Source of the DNA: Diogma glabrata | Taxonomy: Eukaryota; Arthropoda; Insecta; Diptera; Cylindrotomidae | NCBI GenBank assembly: GCA_963693315.1 | Contig: OY856188.1 | Span: 149,251,197 to 149,315,196, forward strand | DNA length: 64,000 nt | Direction: 5' to 3' | Shown here: positions 53,229 to 64,000 of the stretch, piece by piece | Layout: each line of letters begins with the position of its first letter | How positions within the stretch are numbered: position 1 is the first letter of the stretch | Notes under the pieces: generated by a model | What the model was told of the DNA's origin: nothing | What the model saw: the letters and a program-made list of their open reading frames with translations, nothing else | The model's database searches: none | Made by a program: the position numbers and the translations under genes

Positions 53229-53526
53229 TAGAAATATGTATTTCGCATCAAACCCGACAAACATTTTTATGCATAAAGATAGCGTTCGTATATTTACGTT
53301 ATAAATAGGAAATGTATGAGTGTGATTTTGTTTGTAAGGGATGCGTCCTTTTTTTCGCCATATTTTTAATGATACAATTTAAAAGACCAAAATTCAGAAA
53401 TCAAAAAATTTAAATATTTGAATTATGTGTAGAAAATAATACTAATTTTCTCATTATTATGAAAAATTAAATTAAAATATCGATAAATCGACATGAAACA
53501 AGACAAATAAAAAATATTAAAAAAAA

Positions 53527-54866
<1,340 letters not shown>

Positions 54867-55350
54867 TATAAGAATTTTTTTAAATCACTAAAATTAATTA
54901 TGGAAAGGGCCTATTAATTTAACAAGATTGTTGATATTATATTCACAAAAAAATTTCTTCCGCACATAATTTTATGTGCAGATAATATTAATATTATTCA
55001 ATTCAATTAAACGCATGTAAATTATTTCCTAAAATGTAAAATAAAACCAGCTATGTAGAATATATAAAAAACTTTTTATTTTTCTATTCTTTTGTTTATT
55101 ATTATTATCATTGAACGAGTTTTGTTTTGCCTCGTTTTTTATTTTAACAAACACAATAATTTTCAAACAAAAACATGAACAAACTACTTAATTCAACTAT
55201 GATTTGTGAATCTTTGAACACGAAATTGATCACGCCGTTGTTGATTTAAATAATGAAAATTGTTACGTTTTTTAAAATAAATTGACAATGCTACATTGGT
55301 TAAAATAACCACGTTCATATTAGACGCAAAATCAAACAAGCTTTGTAGTT
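54867..55350. other. AT-rich spacer inside the candidate CACCGAAA element
   Basis: Contains AACAAACTACTTAATTCAAC and related words that echo the left side (52500-52640). No gene. Confidence 0.35.
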
Positions 55351-55395
55351 GATCCTACCAACGTTTTTTTTTCGGTGTGTAGGGCCCATATAGAC

Positions 55396-56313
55396 TAGGG
55401 ATTTCAATTCCGGGATTTCGAATCCCGGAATACCGGGATTCGAACGAATTTCCCAACCTCGAAAACCCGGTACATATTAGCATTTTAAAATACCGGTATT
55501 TCAATATTAAAGGGAAAATAGAGTTCTATTTCTAAACTCAAAAATCCCTATAACGAAATATCATCATTTGACTGTATTTATTTCTATACATATTCGGTTC
55601 GTGATTCGTGATTCGGTTTGTGAAAATTGTTATCATAAAGAATAAAGCTACCAATAAAGACCAAATTCTTAAATCATTTTCTATTTCTTAATGTGAATTG
55701 TGATTGCAATTTGCAATTATCAAAGTAAGCTCCAATTCAAAATTTGATTATCCAATTAAACTATTTGTTATGTTTTGTTGTCATAGTTACATACAATAGC
55801 TCAAAATTTCATAATCCAATCAGAATCAATTTCTTATTTTTTGTTGTCATAGTTATACAATTTGTTTGAAAAAATAATAAAATAACAAATAACAAATGCT
55901 ACTTTAGTGCCGCCGTAATAGAAAATAAAAATCTCGTTACTTTTGCAGCCGCTTTGATTATAAGTAAAACAGAAAAACTTTAACTAACTCCCTAGCGGCA
56001 GTAAAGTTAAACTTTACAGCCGTTTGCCGAAAAACAATTTTTTTTTTAAATATTTTGCTTGCGGCGAATAAAAAATAGTATATGGCGCACGGACGTAAGC
56101 TATTTTGGACTTAACGTGGGTGCAAATCGAGGCGCTCCAAAATCTTTAGCTCTACGTCCTTGCATCATAATGTACGATTAAAGTACAGAAAAAATTATTT
56201 TATTGAGATTTTTATTTTTTTTTAATCCCGGTATTAATACCGGGATTCCGGTTTTAGGTTAATCAATCTCGAAATCCCGGTATTGATTTTTTCCTTAAAA
56301 TTTGCAATCCCTA
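55396..56313. mobile_element. Non-autonomous hAT, 918 bp
   Basis: Ends TAGGGATTTCAA on the left and TTTGCAATCCCTA on the right, with inverted CCGGGATT/AATCCCGG subterminal blocks. Flanked by ATATAGAC (55388-55395) and GTATAGAC (56314-56321), an 8-bp duplication with one change. Termini resemble the hAT at 6964-11908 (TAGTGATTGCAACCCGGG). It contains family F copy 3 and no transposase. Confidence 0.82.
55730..56180 (+). repeat. Family F repeat, copy 3, inside the hAT
   Basis: Same order as copy 1: GATTATCCAATT, TTTTGTTGTCATAGTTAC, then TTTTGCTTGCGGCGAATAAA and the hairpin core (56076-56178) with TAGTATATGGCGCACGGACG and TACGTCCTTGCATCATAATG. Confidence 0.7.
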
Positions 56314-56321
56314 GTATAGAC

Positions 56322-56805
56322 TATCAAATATGTTATTGAGCGATTATTTTGTTCCGAGGTTTGCCGCAATGGCGCTGCAAAAGGGGGAAAGGAGAATAAA
56401 TTCCAAAAAAATTATATGAAATTTCATACAAAACACAATTTAAATAATTTTACAAATTATCAGTTGTAATTTCCCAAGGGCGGTGATAATTCGAAATAAT
56501 TTTTTGCCAAAAATTTCGAAAGCAAGTATATTGATAAAAACACGAGGCCGTAGGCCGAGGGAATTTTTTCAAAAAATTATGAGAATTTATCAACGAACGA
56601 GAAGAAATCGTTTAGAACATTTTTTTGCCATTTTTCATTTATTTATATATTTTTTATAAATTATACGTTGGCCTACTGTGATACCAGTTAATTATTTCAA
56701 AATTAGATTGATAATTTTTAATATCCCAGTAGGCCAGACGTATAAATATTTGTTATTAATATATGTAATTCAAATTTTATTGGTGAAATTGAATGATGTC
56801 ATTAC
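56322..56805. other. Spacer, nothing recognised
   Basis: Contains the words CACGAGGCCGTAGGCCGAGG (56545) and a GC-richer start. No inverted termini or coding motif found. Confidence 0.4.
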
Positions 56806-56807
56806 AT

Positions 56808-57409
56808 ATTCCAGTCCCTGCTATTGACACACGAGCTAACGTGAGATATCACATACCACTGGCAATAGCAGTGAGATATCACTAGCCAAGGTGACATCTT
56901 AGGGGTGGTGGCGGATGAACTGTATTCAGTCAACGGTAGCACCCTCAATCTTAGCTGTGAAATAATCCTTGATGATGAGACGCTATTGCTTCCTTGAAGA
57001 AACGAGCCTTCATATAATTATGTGTGGGCTTTAATCTTTAAGAAAGACGATGCGTCACAGGATCAAGGAATATGCAACCGGCTGGATTATTGGCAACTAC
57101 ATTTTTGTTTTATTTCAGCAAATTTTTGTAAAAATTTGCTATTTACTTTTTAATTTACTTTTATTTTCTCTATGCTATCATAAAATATTGGCCTATGTCA
57201 TATTTTGTCAGTGATAGGATTTTTTGTTTAGTTATTCCGTTCTTTAACAAAAAATATAAAAAAAAACAAAAAAAGAAAGATTTGCGTCCATCAACACCTT
57301 TGAACGTATGTTGTTGTGGGACCTTGGTCTTAAAAGGTTTTTATGTGTTATTGTGACACATTTTGTAATTCCTAATACACAACACATTTTATTAAAAAAA
57401 AAAAAAAAA
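56808..57409 (+). mobile_element. S retroelement, slightly 5'-truncated
   Basis: Starts at TCCAGTCCCTGCTATTGACA and continues through GTGAGATATCAC, GTGGCGGATGAACTGTATTC, the hairpin block (57174-57225) and the LINE-B tail, ending in an A-run (57394-57409). Very similar to 36690-37301. Confidence 0.82.
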
Positions 57410-58630
57410 TATTAAAGAATTTCATTGGTTTAAATTAAAATAAAACTAAGGCAAAAAATTTTCTACGAAATTTCTCATTTTACTACAATTAAATAATTTA
57501 AATTTCTTTATGAGCTATTACTGACTATATATTAAGCATATTATTTTCTTCTGTCCGTAAAACAATACGAAAATAGGTTTTTCATACAACTTTGTATGGG
57601 ATGTGGCAATTTTTTTTTCTTTTTTGAGCGACTTAAGTATAATATTTTATATATTACGCTTAATTACGCTTAATATATACTCGATAGGATAGTTTTTATC
57701 TCAATTAAAAGTTTTAACTTTTAATATTTTTTAATTGCAAATTGATAGTTAAATGTGGTTCATAAACCATCTTTCAGATGGCGGAGTAAATTAGTTAAGT
57801 GACACAACTTAATCATGGACTTTCTAAGTGCGTGTGAGTGAATGGCCAAAGAAGTATATCTTCCACCGTCTGGTTCTTTATCAATAAGCTTTCCTACATA
57901 AATCCTCTCTATTCGGAAACGTATAAGATTTGTATCAGTTTTGTTTTGGATAAACTAAAAAGGGAATACTATTGGTGGTACTTAATTGGAATTCAATCGT
58001 TTTTTACAAGCGATTGTCTCGGCAAACTTTACGGTCTTTGTACTAGTGAACTGTACCAGTGGACTTATATCGGGCATAAAAGTGACTTATATACATTTTA
58101 TCTTTTTGTTAGGAACTAAAATGGTTTTGGAAAATTTCACCACTTTTTTTATAACATCCAGATAGGCGTAATAGGATAGGTTGATTTTTGTTAAGCAAGA
58201 TTACATTTTTCCATTTAATTTTCATTTCCTTTGGTTTTTACCAAATCTGCTAACTGAAATCATATATAATTTCCCTATAAGGATGTACTTTATTTTTCCT
58301 GATCTGAGTAAGCCCTAGATCATTTATTATTTGGTTAACATGAACTAGAGTTGTATCATTTTTTCAATTTCAATGTACTCGACTGGCATTTTGTTCAGGT
58401 GAACCCAATCCCCACCGTTGTACTAAATGCCTTATTTAAATTGATTCAGTGCTGCCCGATCTGGCGTGATTAGTTTAAAGTGTTATATTCCTGATCAGGT
58501 TATCTAATCTAAACCTTATCAGTGGGCAGGGTATAAGCCGAATCTAAACCCAAACAAGGCTAGTCGGAAAAGTCCATTAAAAAATTTGATAAAATTTACG
58601 ATAAACGTCAATTCACATATTTTTTTTTGT
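57410..58630. other. AT-rich region with one dispersed repeat
   Basis: 57683-57800 repeats 52140-52262. A 93-codon plus-strand frame at 57838-58119 has no recognisable domain and background composition. Nothing else is supported. Confidence 0.4.
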
Positions 58631-58636
58631 TTTATA

Positions 58637-58790
58637 ACATGTGTTGTGTAGTAGGCATTACAATATGTGTCACAACCACACATATAAACCTTTTAAGATC
58701 AAGGTCCCACAACAACATGCGTTCTAAGGTGTTGATGGACACAAATTTGTTTTTGTTTTTTTTTTATATTTTTTTTATAGAAGGTTTTTT
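58637..58790 (-). mobile_element. LINE-B/S 3'-tail fragment, reverse strand
   Basis: The complement carries GAACGCATGTTGTTGTGGGA, TCTTAAAAGGTTTATATGTG and GTAATGCCTACTACACAACA. Only the shared 3' tail is present, so it is an extremely truncated insertion of LINE-B or S. Confidence 0.75.
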
Positions 58791-59714
58791 TATATTTTTT
58801 TATATACGAAAACTAAAGCGCGACCTCTCTGAAACTTGTTATTCTGTGTTCTGAAGCACTTATTAATAGGAGGAAATGAACAAAACGAAGTGTTTATTTA
58901 CGTGGTCTTTCGACTCAGCCAGGTCACATGAAAGGTTGATTGTTTTGAGGAAGATTGCATCTTTTGAATATATTTTTATTCTTTGTTTTCTACATATTCC
59001 TTAAATGTATATTTTTATTGTTTATTTGCTTGTGTTCTTATAGATATATTGTACTATCTACCCACTGCCATATTTAAGATCTAAATTCTAACCGGTTCTC
59101 GATTTGAACCGACAAATCCTAATAAGATACATATTTTAATGAATTTGGTCATTTATGCGATATGCTTATTGTTTAATTTTTATATTTATTCCCAATTGAC
59201 CTAAAGTATGTCAATACGAGCAATAATTTGGAAAAGTATTCTATGGGTTGATCACTCATATATAATAATCGATTAAACTAAGTCTTCAAATGAAACTCAA
59301 TCAGAAAAAGGATTGAATTGTTATATTTAATACAGGTGGGGAACACTTGGGAAAGACCTACGGTCCTGGACCATCAACGGATAGGAAATTATCTTTTGTA
59401 AAACTGCAGTTTATCGGCGACCTACATAAATATGGGGTAATCAAATAAATTCAAGAAAACCCTCTATGAAAAAAACTATCCTCCGGCGCTATGCTTCTTA
59501 ATAGACTAGAAGTGCGAACTGGTAAATAAACTCTTTGATCCGGCCATAGAAAGGTTGATTTTTAAGACAGGTTTTGCCATTAATTAGAAAATATGTTTTT
59601 TATAAATTTTGTCATATCTTCCAAACTCTTTATTGTTATTATTGCAATCAAATAGGACGATAAATTAAAAACTAAAGGAACAGAACAACAGAATTTAGAA
59701 CAGAAACTAAATAT
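58791..59714. other. Spacer, nothing recognised
   Basis: No gene, inverted repeat or known family block seen. Confidence 0.4.
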
Positions 59715-61013
59715 ATTTGCATATTTTTTGCTTAAAAAACGTTCATTTTAAGTAATTACGAATAGAAACATTGAATTTGAAGAAATTTTGATGGTCGGGA
59801 TTGGTATGTGAGACCAAAAACTAGATTATTGCGTTATAAGTTTCTCAACAAAATGTTGTCAAGTGTGTCAAAAGACAGATTTTTATTTTACCCAATTTTT
59901 TGGAAAAAAATGAAATTAATTATTTGTATGACATGAAATTTTATTATTACTATTGAGAATTATGGCATTATAAGTTTGGCAAAAAAATGTTGTCAAGTGT
60001 GTCAAAAGAAAGATTTTGATTTATTTTTTTATCAGATTTTTTAGAAAAAATAAAATTAATTATTTGTATGTCATGAAATGTTATTATTATTAAAGAGAAT
60101 TATGGCATCATAAGTTTGTCAAAAAAAAATTGTCAAGTATGTCAAAAGAAAGATTTTAATTTCTTTTTTTAGAAAATAATAAAATTATTTATTTGAATGA
60201 AATGAAATGTGATGATCATGATTTTATTATTATTGAGAATTTTATTGCATTATAAGTTTGTCAAAAAAAATATTGTCAAGTATGTCAAAAAAATGATTTC
60301 ATTTATTTTTTAGCCAATTTTTTGGAAAAAAAGAAATTTAGCTGTTTGTATGACGTTTATGTGACATGGACATTATTGAATTTGTTATAGTTTTTGAAAT
60401 ATTTTTGGAATTTTGAAAAAAGTTTGTATTTTTGATTTTGTAAGAGTTTTTGAAATATTTTTAGAATCTTGAAAAATTTTAAGTTTTTGATTTTATTATA
60501 ATTTTTGGAATTTTGAAAAAATTTTCAATTTTTGATATTGTTATAATTTTTGCAATATTTTTAGAATTTTTGAAAAAGTTTAATCTTTGATTTTGTAATA
60601 ATTTTTGGAATATTTTTAGAATTTAGAATTTTATTTTATTTAGTTTTTAGAATATTTTTGGAATTTTGAAAGAAATATGAATTTGTGATTTTGTAATATT
60701 TTCTCGAATCGCTTAATGGAGAGGTTTTTGAGTAGTTTGCTGATTGTATCATCTTTTCACTAAATTATATTAATTTATGATCTGTTATGATTTTCCGGCA
60801 TGTTTCGTGTTAGTTTTGTAATAAATTTCTAAAGAGAGATAAAAAAATACATGTACTTTAACAAAGAGTTATGTTTGATATACATCGCTGCCCAAAATTA
60901 AAAACAATGTCCTCATAAAAGTTTTATGCCAAAAACTATATCAAAATCTTTAACCAAAACTGAAGTCTCGATATCTCAGAGCTTGAGATTTCAGCCCCTC
61001 CATATTTTAGGTA
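59715..61013 (+). mobile_element. Family T, copy III, lacking the head
   Basis: Starts within the head region (GCTTAAAAAACGTTCATTTT), then minisatellite A (59830-60340), minisatellite B (60370-60690) and the T end (CATCGCTGCCCAAAA, CTGAAGTCTCGATATCTCAG, GCCCCTCCATATTTT). The first 250 bp of copy I are absent. Confidence 0.75.
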
Positions 61014-62345
61014 GATTTCATATAAAAATCTACCTATTGCAATGGGCTTCATCTCGGAACTTCGGAAAAAATTTTGGTGTCAAACGACTATGAATGATAA
61101 GCGGAGACGGAAAAACAAAAAAAAAATTATATATATATATATATATATAACGATATGAGCTATAACGGAATTTACCGGCACTCTCACGATCGCATTTCTT
61201 GACCTACAACGAAAATTTTTTCTGTATACGTTGCGGCAAAAAATCTTTTGGATAAGTTCGCGAACTGGTCATATCCGGGTACAGGTTAAGTGGCTAGAGC
61301 CAAAAAAGTCGAAAAATCTAGGACGTTATAACTTCCGTTTGAATCATAATATTTTAGTAAAATTTATCAATATTTAATATTTGAACATATTTCTATCATT
61401 TGTTTCCAAATGACAACCTTGGCGTTCCAGGTTCCTGAAAAATCAGCTGTTTTAAAAATTTAATAAACTTTGTTGTCCTTGATTTGGCTGAAAATGGCCA
61501 ATCTCACTTTTGAATATCTACGCATACGTTAACTAGAACATAAATCTTTCCAAAATTAAAAAAAAAAATAGTTCAAGTCTAGAGGTTGAGACACCAGGGC
61601 TGTTAGCACGAAAACAAACGCAAACGGTCATGCCTTCCTCATTTTTGAACTTATGTTATTTAAACTCATATTAACTTTTAGATAAACTTTTCAACTATAA
61701 CCTCAGAGATTTTCAGCTTTCTAACCCAAGAGGTCTCAATCTAATTAGCATTAAACCTAATGCATTCCATTCAATTACAACAATAACTTCCATAAAAATA
61801 TAAAAATATCCCATAGGAAAAATATTAAAAAAATTTTGTTTTGTTTTTTTTTTCAGTTTTTAGATTTTCTCGCAAAAATTAAAAAAAAAAATTAAAACAA
61901 AGCTGAGTCATTATTGTTTTAAATTAAGGAATATTTTCTTATATGCATATTGATTACACATTTACAAAAGTCTTCCTAAATTGTAGATATTTGAATTATT
62001 TGAGGTGTAAAAGTTGTTTGACAATTTTAGATTATAAATTATGTGTAGTGGTGTTGCAGGTGTGACGTTGTGAGAACGTTTTTTTGCTCTTTGGTGGATT
62101 TAATATGTTATTAAAAGTAGTTTTAACCAAATTAAATAAAACTGTTCCGAAATCACATTGATAAAGTAGTTTCCGTTAATGTATTTAGTTTGGCTTGATA
62201 AATTTTTTGGATTATTCTGGACTTGGACTATTCTACTTAAATTTTTTATTTAAAATAATCTGACACATCCAATTCTATTTGTACACAAAGCTGTCTGGTC
62301 CCGAAATCTACCTGTTTCTAGCGGATATACAGTCCCAGCTGCACG
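61014..62345 (-). mobile_element. Family E, copy 2, reverse strand
   Basis: Complement of copy 1 over its full length: end palindrome at 61014-61043, short AT tract at 61128-61148, GGATATGACCAG (complement), and the other end with CCGCTAGAAACAGGTAGATT at 62300-62330. It directly abuts the end of T copy III. Confidence 0.8.
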
Positions 62346-63836
62346 ACTTTTTTTTGTTTGAATTATATTTTTTTATTTTATTTATTTTTATTTTTTAAAT
62401 TTAATATTTGGTTTTATTTATATTGTTTAAAATGACAACAATTGAAATTGAAATTTGATTTTATTCATATTCTTTTTAAAAATTCTGTTTCCATTTCTGT
62501 TTCGTTATTCACCAACAGAAACAGATTTTTTTACAGAAAAATTTCAGTTTCAGGCGAAATAGACCGAATTTTTTTTTTGATGTACTGAAAATTTCATATC
62601 GAATTTAAAATTTCAAAATCGAATAAAAAATCATATTATCATATTATCGAAAAAACATATTATGAATAACTCATTACATCGAAAAATCATATAATCAAAA
62701 AAACAGGATATACATCCTCACCCCATAGATAAAAATTTTTCATTTCCCGTACGAAACAAATGAACTAAACGAAACCTTATAAACGAAAATAAAAACGATT
62801 TGTTCTAGCCCGGGTAAGAAAAAGCTGAGGGACCAAACACGGGCAAATCAGACTTCGACCAGGTCTACCAAACCAATTTTTTCCCAGACCTTAAAATTTG
62901 TGAAAAGAGGTTGTGGAAGGAGGGAGGAAAGACGTATGTGCCGTTCACTGCACAAAGCGACTAACTCCACTTTTTGGAAAATTTTAAATTTAAATATCAA
63001 AGTACTTGCTATAGTCATAACTTTCTATGTTAAAAACAACTTTCCTGAATAATTAAGATAAACACCATTAAAAGTCAAAATTTGTCTGACCATTAAAAAA
63101 TGACTATTAAAAACCTGACATTAAAAACTAATAATATCTATTATACTAATTAAATTACTACTATAATAGCTGATTGATATACTTAGTAACCAAAATTAAA
63201 TTTATTATGTTTATAATAATATTCCTAAATGATAAAGATTAACACTACTAAATATCGATATTTGTTTTACCTTTGAAAAAAAATTCAATTTCTCAACATT
63301 TTGTTTTATGGAGTTAATCGTTTTGTGCAGTGAACGGCTCATATATAAAAATAAAGATAGACATATCTAGGCATTGCACAAGTTTACAATGCATTAGCCT
63401 GAAGAATAACGGGTTATATAATACACTGAATCTTGGTTCATTCTAGGCATTTACAACTGGCCCAGACTGAAACCGAAGTGAACTAGTCAATGCTTGACCG
63501 CCCGAGCAACGAGCCCGAGTGTTGTTCGTTGTTTGATATTAGCAGCTCCTATCTGGGAGGCACCAAATTATACTCCAAATAATTTGATGACTCCCAAGAT
63601 GTTCGAGCACCACTCACCGCTCTCAAATCACTCCAAAAACCTGAAACAGCATTGTTGGTGATACAGAAATATAATACAGTATACATAATTACTAAAATAT
63701 ACTGCCGGCTATCTGGTATTCCAATATATAATATTTTTATCTGTGAGGATAGTATATTCCGTGTTTCGATTATATGATTTTTCGATGTCAAGATTTATTC
63801 ATTACATCGAAAATTTTCGATGATATTGTTACGATT
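62346..63836. other. Spacer with a possible MITE fragment
   Basis: 62480-62580 has TTTCTGTTTC and GAAACAGA runs resembling the subterminal part of the 24.65-kb Harbinger MITE. No ends were found. The remainder has no recognised gene. Confidence 0.4.
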
Positions 63837-64000
63837 ACAGAAAAATACAGACGATTACAGTCACTTCCAGAAAAATCAAATCACAACAAAACACAACAAC
63901 AAATTAATGAAATGAATAGTGTTGTTGTTGTATTTCGTGGAACTTGGGTCAACAATAAATAAGATTGAACGGTTTTATCAATCAAATCAACATAACGTAA
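63837..64000 (+). mobile_element. Start of a second LTR copy, cut by the window edge
   Basis: Begins TGTTACGATTACAGAAAAAT and follows the 46.1-kb LTR through TCACTTC, ATTAATGAAATGAATA, GTTGTTGTTGT and CAAATCAACATAACGTAA. It has one instead of two GATTRCAG units and several substitutions. The preceding bases GATAT equal those before the 46.1-kb LTR. Confidence 0.85.

Noticed and set aside
57838..58119. 93-codon frame as a possible host protein
   Set aside because: No recognisable domain, no splice context, and composition equals AT-rich background.

Overview
The window looks like an intergenic or heterochromatic block of an AT-rich insect genome, or at least an arthropod one. The basis is the mix of element families: mariner, hAT, PIF/Harbinger, RTE- and CR1/Jockey-group LINEs, Penelope-like elements and Ty3/gypsy-like LTR elements. 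Two short introns with GT/AG borders fit a eukaryote. I found no convincing host gene, tRNA, rRNA or CRISPR array. Almost all recognisable coding sequence belongs to transposons, and most of it is broken. Family names LINE-B, LINE-C, S, T, E and F are my own working labels.

Layout. 0-3.4 kb: a foldback repeat, a LINE 3' relic and a small MITE. 3.4-12.1 kb: a degenerate LINE (LINE-B) split by a hAT transposon with a perfect 8-bp target duplication; that hAT is itself split by an RTE-type LINE with an apparently intact 994-residue ORF and a 13-bp target duplication. 13.7-17.6 kb: two Penelope-like GIY-YIG relics, a mariner with complete termini, hammerhead-like motifs and an LTR relic. 18-22 kb: relics of S, LINE-B, an integrase and a PIF/Harbinger transposase. 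22.3-25.1 kb: three MITE-like elements with matched termini. 26 kb: a spliced, broken exon pair resembling the core-binding domain of Crypton-type recombinases. 27-31 kb: minisatellite, direct duplications and a near-perfect 147-bp palindrome. 31.05-35.16 kb: a hAT-like element (8-bp target duplication) holding reverse-strand LINE relics. 36.6-46.1 kb: the S retroelement and two copies of a minisatellite-rich family T, one interrupted by LINE-C, which is interrupted by S. 46.1-50.0 kb: a young gypsy-like LTR element with 698-bp LTRs that carries gag and protease but has lost RT and integrase. 50.6-64 kb: an RTE relic, more MITEs, two inverted copies of family E with a (TA)n tract, another S, another T, and the start of a second LTR copy cut off by the window edge.

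The strongest observations are the insertion histories proved by target duplications; the S element, which appears to be a LINE reduced to its 5' UTR plus 3' tail; hammerhead-like motifs whose stem II covaries between Penelope-like copies; and the gag-protease-only LTR element with a 28-A tract at the deletion junction. All family assignments rest on motifs read by eye. No database search was possible.
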